From IMG/VR virus record IMGVR_UViG_3300032246_002017, positions 1-33,482 of that record: a stretch of DNA of 33,482 nt. The stretch is one strand, 5' to 3'. The notes under the pieces are model-generated. The model made no database searches. It saw only the letters and a program-made list of their open reading frames with translations, and was not told where the DNA came from. This document shows, piece after piece, positions 1 through 12,000 of this stretch. Position 1 is the stretch's first letter. Each line of letters opens with the position of its first letter. The DNA is from a virus. Made by a program: the position numbers and the translations under genes.

Positions 1-3000
1 TACCTTCTTTACTAAAAAATTCAATACGTTCAGAATCGATGAACACTACACCGGGTATATTTCTAGCCGGGTTAGCAGGAACTAACTCAGTTGCATCTTG
101 AACAAATATTTCAGTATCAGAATGTAATAAGTCCTTGGCTAAAACTGTACTGTGATATTTTGATAGCCTTATGTAATGATTTTTATCAAATAAATCTTTA
201 AACACGCGGAATCCAAGAATTTTCCCCCCAAATTCACTCGTGTTAATTGTGCTTATTAAGATCTCGTCTCCTACTTGAAAATCAATCCATTCACTTAACT
301 CAACTGTCCTCTTATCATTTAAGATTTTAAAATCATATCTCGCAATTAAAGGTCTACCATTTACTGACGCCCAAATATAATTATCATTCATAACATCACG
401 GCTTAGAACAAATTTGCGAGTCAGAACACCGGCAAATCTATCAGTTCTGAGCATCATATTATCATGATCAGTGAAAGAAATAACTTTTATCTCGGCATTA
501 TCTACAGCGGCACCCAAGGTTAATATATTACCTAAAATTACATATTCGTAGTCCACTAATCCTTCTATGGCTAGAACATCGCCTGCTTCTAAAATCCCGC
601 TTGTTAAAGTTATTGTGCTATTAACCGAATCTACAGTATAATCAAATCCTGAGCGTAATGTATATCCATTAGCAAATGCTCGTACATTTCCTTCACCATA
701 GGTCCCAGAAGGCCTATCGTGTTTGCTATCAATTTTATATGTCAGTTCAATCCCGTCTAATTTATAATAACTGACCCAGGGAGGCGACAATCTTCTTCGC
801 CCGGCGTTATCATCTACTTCAACAATTGCCTGGACACTTAATGGTTCTAAAATACCGGGCTGTTTAGAAAGAGAAAACACAGTCTGAGGATCAGTAACTG
901 AAAATCTTTCTTCACTGATTCTATTAAATTTAGTATGTATAGATCTAAAGAACCACGCTTCGATTGTATGATTGCCTTGTGGCATATTGTAAACACGAAC
1001 ACAGGCTCTGTTGTTTTCACTGCTTACATTGCTTAACATATAACCATAATCTGTAGTAGTTGAAATTTGGTTAATCTCCTGCCCGTCAACTAACACATAT
1101 GCTGATCTTATATCCCCAATATATGATAGGCTTTCAACTAGTGCTTCTGTTTGATTTTGAACAAATACCGCATTTCCATCAACTCCTCGATCAGCACCCA
1201 CATTCACTATAGTATAACCACCTCGGCCAGTATAAGATTGTGCAGGAATTCTAATAACATTCCCTTCGATAAAATATTCGCCTTTGGTTGCATCTAATAT
1301 TCGACCACCAATGTGCAACATAAATCCGCCAACTGCTTCTGTAACTTCCGATATAACAAATGTCGATGTTACTCCTGCTTCAACCGAGAACGCTCCAGTA
1401 ATCATTAGAGTCTTAGTTGCAGATTGTTGAGTATAAACCTCTACACTTAATGTATCTAGCACATGTCCCGGAACTGACTCTTCCGGTGCATAACCGTCAT
1501 TTGCAGACAAGAACGAATCTCCCCGAATGATAAGATCCTCAGGAGATACTCCTAACCCGCCTGCAAAATTAGTTCCTGTCCAAGTTCCACCCGAGATCAA
1601 TGAATCTAGACTAGAAACATTACTATCAAATTTCCAAAATTCAACAGTGGGATTTCCAAACAAATCTACAGTAACAGTGGTTGCAGAAGAAGTATAAATG
1701 ATCGGTACCTGTACTGCTGCACGCCCAGAAATTTCATAATCTTCAATTAATGAATAAGAAGAAGTCGATGTATTATTAATTTTTACAGATACTCTAGATA
1801 CATCCGAAAGTTTAGAGAAAGTTCGAATTAAGACAGAACCAACATTAGTAACTGTAGACCAAAAATGTCCCAGTAACTCATTATTAGCAGGAATTGTGCC
1901 TAGAACAGCAGCCACTCTAACTGTAGCGGTAGAACTGGCTTCCCCATATATAGAAGATACTGTGCCTGTAGTAATTACTTCGAATACATCATTATTGTTT
2001 ATTCCACTAATGGTATATTGTCCATTATAGCCTAGTGTTGTCATTCCGGACACAAACACTAGATCTCCTATTTTGATATCTCCTAGGAAATCTGTTCTAG
2101 TTTTAAAGGTAACAGTAGTACCTGTAGAAGTGCTAGCAGCCTTGGCATATTTAATTCCATATGTAGGACAATCTAATGCAATAACTCCAGTACTTGAATT
2201 AATAGATAATATTGCGGTGTCAGTACGAAGTCTTATTGTAGAAGAATTCAATATATTAATTATTTGTCCAGGAACCAATCCTGTCGTTGTGTCCAAGGAT
2301 AAAGTTGTGGATCGTACTGTAGCGGTACTAACCAGTTTCGCAGTTGTATAATAATCAATTAGATCATCCCAAGGAGTGGTATCATAAGGTACTCCTGAAC
2401 TCCAAGGCACTGAATAACTAATCGGTAGTCCCTGTATAATTTGTTGAGGATATTCTGCTCCAGTCATTAATAGAGGTAATTCTTTACCTGGCATGACTTC
2501 AGTCGGCGAATAAAATCTATCTATCCTATCTACCGCGGTGTAAAGGTCAACGTGTTTGTTATACTTGATCTTTAATACTTGACCATTCTCCGGAACAATA
2601 TTTAAGAATACAAATTTAGAAAATTTCTTAGAATACCCATTGTATTTTTCAGTATAATATTCAATAGTATATTCTGTGGCTAAAATTAATTTACCATCAA
2701 GGGTCGGAGTGATCGTTGATTTGTCAGGTTCGGCTAACCAAGTCAATGTAAATCTATCTCGATCACCGGGACATACAAATACATCTTCAGTTCGAACAGT
2801 ACCTATTTCATTATTAACACCAACTCTATCAAATTTAAATCCTATTATATTTTTTCTAATCTCTGTATTACTCATCACAGGAGAAACGGTCGCTGTAGTT
2901 GTAACATAAGGACCGCCATTAGTGATTGTAAGTACTGGAGGAGTAACATATCCACTTCCAGGATTAGTTACCACTACCTTATAAAGTTTTCCATCTTTAA

Positions 3001-6000
3001 TATATGCATCTGCAGATGCACCTGTACCCGAATCGCCTGGTGCAGTAGTAATAACCACAGAGGGTTTTTGAGTATATCCTTTTCCAGGATTGGCAATCAG
3101 TACACTGCCCAATTGGTATTTGTGATTATCTGCCCAATCTTTCCAAGGTTGTTGATCTAGCAGGTCATCGCCGAGATTCACGACTTCTACTGCTTGATTT
3201 ACTGAATTATAGTAAGGAGGCAAATCAAAATCAGTAGTATAGATATAAGAAGGATCTCCCTGACCGTTGATAGGATAATTGTAACTAGAAATAAAATTTC
3301 TTATCTTGGTATGATAAGGTTTAATCTCATTTATATAATCTTCAATATAACGATCATTGTCAAATTTATAAACTGGTCTCTGATCAAGAGTACCTATCTT
3401 ATTCACTATGTTAATAAAGGATGTTTTAAATGCCCAATCTAATAGTTTTTGTTCTACCAGTGCCGCTTTCACTGCTTTAAAAAAGAATCTATTCCAATTT
3501 ATCTTAAGACCATTAACAAATAAATCATTCTTGATAGCCTGTAATATTCGATATAATTCTAAATCAGGAGTTTGATCATACCAAGTTTCGTCGAGAGTAG
3601 CACTATCATAGGAATAATTTGTATTCGGATAATTCCAAATAGTATCCAATATCTGTATAGTGCCCAATTCACTGTAAACTATGTCATACCCGGTCGAGTA
3701 ATTTCCAGAGTCAGCAACTCGAGATAAAATAATATATCTTCCATCACCTATATTTTTTATCTTGATATAAGATCCAACAGCAACATCATTTGAAAAAGGT
3801 AACTGAGAAACGTCAGATGCTACAAGATCGAAATCTTTATAGGGATTAAAATCCTCGCTCTTCCAATCTACATATTTCCAGTACAAAGGAGTATTAAAAG
3901 ATTGTGTTTTAATTTTTGCCCACTGATCCACTGAATATGTATAAACATACTTAGACCATTTATTTGATGATGTAGGATCCGCGAGAACAATCACTGAATG
4001 AGGTCTAACTTCTAATATCGGTGCAGATATAAATTGAGATCCGGAATTCTTTACAATAGCATTGCTAACTTTCCCAAGTTCGTCAATTTCAACTAATATC
4101 TCTGCACCAGAAGAATTACTAGAAATATTCACTTTCGGCGGAAGACTATATCCAGAGCCCGGATTAACTATCGACACACTTTGAATTTTTCCATTGTTGA
4201 CAAAACACTGCAGTTCCGCTTGTTTAATACCAGTTGTGCTTATTTGATTTAAAGATTCTAAATCTTCAACAATTAAATCATATTCTCGAGAGGTTTCGTC
4301 TGGGATTTTCTCTTGACTTTCTAAATTAGCAAAATCATAATTTCCCCTCATTCTATTCTTGATAAAAACAGAATTAGCAAATTCTATTAGATTGCGTAAA
4401 ACTTCTAATCTATTTTTAAATAGAGTCTGTTGGGGACGAATACCAATTCCATACTTATTTCTTGGTGTCAATAAAGGAGAAGGAACCAAATTACCAAGTT
4501 GATCGCGCCCTAGTAAACTGTCAATAAGTTTTTTCTCAAGAAGAGAATTCGGAAGACTATTAACATCTCCTTCTTCTAATAATATCCACTCTGTATGTCT
4601 AGGAATATCAGTATTAATATTATCAACTACAATATTAGCATTAATTGTATTTCCTATTAGCGTAGGCTGAATATTTGCAAATGCTACTGCATCAGAAGAA
4701 ATAATTTCTGCAAATTTTAAACCTTCTGCTGCTGGATCAGCAATAATCCTAGACACTTGATAACTGCTAATTTTTCGATTTGGATTATTTGGAACTGTGA
4801 CTTTGTTCTTGACCCAAAAATAATAAACGTTCTCAAATGCCCCAGTTACATTGTTATAAACTTGTTTAACTGAAATAATTGAATTATCTGGATATTTGGG
4901 TTGGCCGCTAATTCCGTTGGTTAAACCATAACTAGTATCTGCCCGATTGGCCCATTCGCTAGGTAAAATATCTGATTTTACCCATTCATAAACATCAATG
5001 GTTGCTCCTGGAAATAATTTACCCCAATTATTTTTTTTATAAACTTCATCCCCTTGCTCGTACCAGATATACTTGGCAGTACTCAGATCCCACCAAAGTT
5101 CCCCTACATGCTCATCAATCCAACTTGTCGTAGTATCAACTGTTGTACCGGATACACCGATAGAATATACTGCAGGATCGTATACAGATCTGTAAGTTAA
5201 CTCTCGATCTGCTATTCCTGCAACTTTTCCTTTTAAAGGGTCAATGACATCAAGATAATCTACAATTTCATCATTCTTTGAATCAATGAGTGCTACTCTT
5301 TTTACAGTAGAGGGATCAACTAACTCTTCTTGTGATCTTAATACCTTCCAACTTTCACTATTAGAATCAATTTTCTTAAATTGATAAAATTTAGAATTGT
5401 CAGTTTCTAAAATAACTGTTAAATTATTCAGTACTGTATCATATTGATCTATCAAGGTAGCAGTTGGTGTATCAACATATCCAGAACCGGGAGATAAAAC
5501 AGTAACCCCACTGATGGTTTTCGTTGCTTCAGTTACTTCGCTATAAACGATTTCTACCGTAGGTATTACTCCCGGAAGTAGATCGGGAGAAGAAATACTG
5601 ACAGAAATCGTAGCAGTAAAGGGCACTACTACAGAACTAGTGCTTGAAAGACGTAGTGCTCTGATCCCAATCGGTACCGATGAAGGAGACCCTACAAAAA
5701 TATTGTTATTAGCAATTACAACCGAAGTTCCATATCTACTACCTTGTGATATATTGGCATCTGAAAGTTCTTCTGTCTGAACAAAAAATTCTCCTAGTTT
5801 AGTATAAAGATAGACCGCTCCAGAATCTGGTATAGGATCCACAAATCTAGTAGTTGCTTGATCAAAAGTTGTTTCTTTAGATTTATTATTAGAATCAAAT
5901 GTTAAAAATCTAGCCCTATTAGTGCCAAGAGCACTTATAGCCAATGTAGTCTCATTATCGCTAATAGAAATTGAATGGCCTAATTTTAAATCGGAATTAG

Positions 6001-9000
6001 TTAACGGATTTTCTATTATCTGACTAAGAACATATTGATTAGATGTGTTAACATATATTGCTACCTTTCCTTTAGGTTCTTCTGCTTTTCTTGCTTCGGT
6101 AGAAGATATCATCAAGTATTTTCCACTAGAAGAAACTACTACATCATTGCCAAATGGATCGTCAGTGCCAAATGGAGAAATTAATGTTTGTTTCCAATGA
6201 AGATTTTTATCAAAAATTTGAACTAACCCAGTAAAGGTCGAATTATAATGATTCGGTGCACTAATTGCAATAACATTTCCAAAATTATCTCCGGAGATTT
6301 TATGTCCCCAGCGGGCACCACTGGATAAAGTTATTGATGATGTACTGTTTACTCTAATACCAGACGGATGAGCAGAAATGGTCACCGTAGATGTATTTGT
6401 TGAGGTGTTCACTTGATACGCATACACAGAACCTGTATCAGAATAGTAATATCCACCCGGAGATCCAACTAATAATAAAGTAGATTGATTAGATGAAACT
6501 TGATTATTGTAAATTGAGTGACCAAATCTAGCATAGTTTGCAGTATAGCCTGTAGTAGCATAGGGACTAACTAACACCGCTTCTACCAGTTCTTGATTGT
6601 TTCTAATATCCCTACTGCTGACCTTAACAATACCTTCAGAAACAAAAGATTTGGTTGCACCAGATCCAGTACTTAATACAACCACCCCTGTTACGCTAGG
6701 TGCCCTAATTAAACTTGCCTCTGGGGCGCCAGCAAAGTATAATTTTTTACCTATATCATACGATAAAGAATAACCAAATTGAGTTGACGTTGACGGGTCA
6801 CAATACTGCTTAATAGCACTGTTTAGCGTATATTCATACTGTTTTTCAATAGAAGTGCCAACTTTATTATAAACCCAGACTTTGCCATAACTAGGGCCGC
6901 CGGTAGTATACCATGCATATGCAGATGTTAATAATATAGGACTATCATCTGTTGAAAAAATTTCAAATCCTAATTTTTGACCTGCTGGTTTGCTTGTAGG
7001 AGAAAATTCTAAAGCAGAAGAATAATTTTTTACTTTCTGAAAAACTTGCCATTTACCATCAAGTCCCTCATCAATCCAAATTTTTTCTCCATCAAAAAGT
7101 TTAAAAAGATTTTTAACACGAGAAAATTCATCTATATTAGAATATCTAGATTTTTCAAATTTAAATAACGCACCATAATATGGTAAATTCTCATCAAGAA
7201 TGTTAGATAAAGATGCCGAGACTGAGAATTGATTTGGTGCAATTATTTTAGTTACTCGATAAATCCCATTTACTTGATCATTGAATCTAACAACTGATAC
7301 GATGTCACCTTCTGATAGTTTATGATGATAATTGGTTACAAAGGTGATTTCTTCTCCGGGTATTGAAAGTATTACTCCCGTAATTTTCGCAACCTGTAAT
7401 GTGTACCTATAAACAGTCCAATCCCCGTTTTCTAAAAATCCTGTCCAAATAGTATCGCCTTCTTTTAATAAAGAATTACTTGCGATATCTAAAATACTGT
7501 TCTTATTATAAGCAGTGACAGTAACATCATCTTGTCGAACATAACCTGCAGTCACTAATTCTAAACCAGTATCGAAAAAATTACTCTCTGTAGTTTTAAA
7601 TGTTGCAGTAGTTAAATATCTGTCTGGCTTTATTAAAAGGTTTGACGTTTCAACATAATTAATTAAAGAATTTGGATTCTTGGGTTTTTGATCAACAAAC
7701 TTGACAATATAAGGATTTTCTAAAAAGGACCCTTCCTCAAGACCAAATTCAAGTTCTCTATACGATTCAAAAGATCCATAATTTCCTACCCTAAATGCCC
7801 AGGACTCATTGATTTCAATCTCGCCCTGTTTGTTATATTTGTTAACCTTGGCTAATTTTTCAATAGCAGTTTTTGTACCTTTTTGTTTAATAAATCCTTG
7901 ATAGAATTTATACTGAGCAATAGGTGTGGTAAAAATATTTTTTAGATAATTTCTTTCAGTATATCCTGTAAGATGTTGTGCTAACTTTTGCTGTTCGTAG
8001 TCAAAATTATCAATGTCAAGACTATAAAAATCTTCGAATTGCGATATTTTATAATCAAAATTAGGCAGCAACTGGGGAGTTGGTTCTACTGGAAGTTTAA
8101 CCCATTTATTAAAATCAAATGTTTCATCACCTACAATTTCTTTATTGGCCTGATAATATGAACCATTATATCGAACTACATTACCTGGAAGATAATGTGC
8201 AAATTTTTCCCAATTATTATATGAAACTGTATCATAAACGAAACCGGGACTAAAAAAATCACCGTCCCAATTTTTTGTTCTAAAACCCGATAGCCTAATT
8301 CTCTTCTGTCGATACCCAGATTCGATATCATACATAGTATCATTAAACATGGTAGTATTGTTAAACACCATCGCATGTTCTTTTTGTACAGAATTTAAGA
8401 CCGCAAAAAACAGACCTTCTTCAGTATCAGGTGTAGTAATTACACAAACTCCGTCTTCTCTAAGAATATTAAACTTATCAATTGGGAAAGGTTTTCCATC
8501 TGCCTTTAATAAAGAATATTCGTAATTTTTCGAAATAACTGAGTCAACAACTGAATCCGCATATGAGAATTTTAAATATTCTGCAAAGGGAGATAAAGTA
8601 ATTAAATTATTTTCTGCCCAATTTTGTGTAGTCCAATATAAAAATTCTTTGCCAGTAAATTTCCAATCAAGAATTTCAGACAATGATTCATTATATTGGT
8701 CAAATATAAATCCTTGTTTTTTTAACCATTCTCCATACCCTATTATTAGATCATATACTTCCTGTGAAGTAGTAAGTTCAGATCCATAAGGAATTTGAGT
8801 TACCGTATTTTCAAATCTTACAGGTAACTGCACTGTGGTCCCTCCTTTTATTGGTAGAGACGGTAACAGTTGAAAGAGAGCAGGATCAAATGTAGGTTGG
8901 AGATTATGACCGACTTTAACCTTATAAAATTTTCCATTATATCTAACTATTTGCCCTTGTTTATAATATCTAGTTGTAGTTGCAGCCGTACTAGACATCG

Positions 9001-12000
9001 GAGTACTCGAACGATCGCTATTTAAAGAATTCGACCATTCTGTAAACGAGGCAGACACCCCCCCTACGGTTATTGATCCGGACGCTGTTGTCTTAATTGG
9101 TTTAAAAATTTCAAAATAAGGATTAACTCTGTCGTATCCTTTTATTAAAAATTTTCCATTATTCTTTTGAACAATAATTCCAGAAATTCTAGATGACCTG
9201 ATTGGATTACTAACATTTAAGATTAAAGAATAATCTTCAGGTGGTAAAGTTGCACCGCTACCAAACGAAGTGGGGTCAGTCGAATCAATTATTACCTGTA
9301 ATTTTTCTTTACTTGAAAATCCTCCTAATTTATGAAATAAATTAAAGTTCAAATAACTTAGATCTTGCTCTAATAAAGAACTGTAATTTAAATTATTTTG
9401 ATTTCCTCTTTCTTGGACATATACACCAAATCCAGCGATTTGAATATCAGTATCATTCGGTATTAACAAATCTGCAGGATTTAAATATATTCCTGTGTCT
9501 GCATAAGATATTTGATTAATCGAATTAATCAAAATTCTACTTACGTCATACAATCTAGAAATATACTTACAGGGATCTAATAATGCAGATGCTGCATTAA
9601 GTATAAAAGGCCAATAACTACTTTTTCTCCATGTGGTCTCTGCCGGGCCTTGATCGCCAAAAATCCAACTCGAATATTGATCTGTATATGCTACCGGCCC
9701 TACTAAAAATTGATCAGGACTTAAAAGTGCGCCGGCTGTGTCAACAGGAATAATATTTGTCAAGCCAGGTCTTGCATATTTTCCATTATATCTATGTTCA
9801 CCGGCAATATAGCCCAACTCTAAATCAGACCATAGTGCAGTATTATTTGAGGTATAAGGAGCAAAACCATAAAAATCTTCCCACCAAGAAGGCATGTTGG
9901 CAAAACCTAACATTTTCCAAGGTGTGGTATTAGGAGAATCAGTATCATAAAAGAATTTAAACAGTGCCCTCCAACTTCCAGAAACAGTAGTCCCCAATAA
10001 AGAGTCTATACTGTTTTTATAATTCCATGTAAATGGATCATCTTCATTAAATGAATCATTAACAGTTACATTGATGTTGAATATACCGGCCCATCTAATA
10101 AAATCCTTTGTAATTATTTTATTGAAATCATTAAAAGTATATCCGTTATCTCTAAATGCTCCCGGAACAACTGAGATAATATCAAATACATCAGAATTAT
10201 ATTTTGCCTTTATATTATTAAACACACGTTTTTCAAATTCTAAAATAACTTTGTCTCTATAATCGCCATAGGCACGCATCACACTACCGTCGTGTCCCTG
10301 AATTAATTCTACCACCCCTTCAACATAAGAATCATCATTATAAATTTCTGGATAAAATGCCGGATATAAGCCCATTGTTGAAGGTGTTGGCGGTATAAAA
10401 GAGCCCAGTGTGCTATTATATCTTACCACCGACATTGCATCACCGATTGCAATAGAAGACATCATACTATCAGTGAAAATGATACTAGAATTATTTTTAT
10501 TAAAATTAAAATCTCGGCCCACAACTAATTGTGTTCCATTGATATAAATTAAAACTGATTTCCTTGACAAAGATAAAAGATTAAAATCTATCCCGATTGG
10601 ATATTCGTTAATAGTTAGATCTTCTATAGTGAATTCAACAACTACTTTATCGTTGCCATGACCAATCATATCGGATGTATAATAAAGAGACCGAGTGCCT
10701 TTTGAACTGTTAATTCTCTTCAGTGCTTCGTCGAGAATTTCAATAGGCGATAAAGAATCACTAATTCCCGGTATGGTTCTTAACAGATTCATCTTAAATT
10801 GATTATAATGGTCAGCAGCTGATCTAATCGAATCTACTACATTATGCTCTTTCTTTCCAAGAAATATCTGTGTAAACGAAATAGGATTTTCATTTAGTAT
10901 TAATCTATTACCGTATTTAGAATAATCAGATAAATCTCTAAGATTACTATTTCCTGGAAACACCCCATTAAAATCAGTAATTCTATCGACCATTGAAGAA
11001 ACATGATCAGTTAATTCAGATAGTGTCATGTCTGTAACAGGACCATTTAAAGGATTGTTTGTTAAACTTAAAGGAGTTTCGTAATATCCATTTTCATTAG
11101 GTACCTGATTAGTAAATATTTTTAAAGTAGCAACTTCGTCTGTTGCAATAGACGAAGTTAAATTAACAACAATACTATCAGTCGTCGACGAAGTAACTGA
11201 AGATACTTTTTTATTTTTAATATAAACATCTACAGCCGAAGGGAGAGAAATAGGTCTATCAAAACAGGTAACTGTTAATGTATTGGTGGTCTCTTGAACT
11301 GTTTTTATTTCTATTACAGGTATTTGAAATACTTCAGAATTTTTCCAAACGTTTAAAAAAGATTCTGAATTATCAATATTATTAATTTTAAAAAAGGTAG
11401 TCTTGGTAGGCACTATAGAACTTATGTTATCAACACTGATAGTAATAATGTCTGATGTAAAATAATTCTTAAAAAGGTAACTGCCCGTCCCAATACTATT
11501 TTGATATTTTAAAGGAAACCCTAGAACTGGGTCAGATGTGCCTGTGCCTACATCATAACCGAATATCTTATTACCTTGAAAATTTCCTCGATAACTTAAC
11601 TGATCACTAAAACTATTACCTTGATCATCAAAAAGATCAAATAATGGTGGCTGATTTATTGTTGTATGCTGCTGAGATTGTTGCCATACTCTAGTAGAAC
11701 TATTATAATACCAACTTGTTCCTGAATTTTTTTCACCGTAACTAATCGGAGCAGAATCAAGATTCTTAGGCTTTTGATCTTCAACTAGTTCAATTACAGG
11801 GGAATCTCCCGAGAGATTGAATTCTACGCGATAAATTTTATTTCTTTTATCGTCGTCAATCTCAGCATTTAGAATTATTCGATGACCTTGTTCTAATAAA
11901 ACCCCGTCAATATAAAATCCATAGGATCCATTAATTCTAGAGTAGGCATCTTGTGTTTCTGTATCAATGAGATCAACATTTTTAATACCTTTTTTTCCAA

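Noticed and set aside
2073-2909. Plus-strand ORFs of 92 and 77 codons opposite the giant gene
   Set aside because: They lie antisense in a continuous long coding frame, have no ribosome binding sites and show no recognisable protein pattern.
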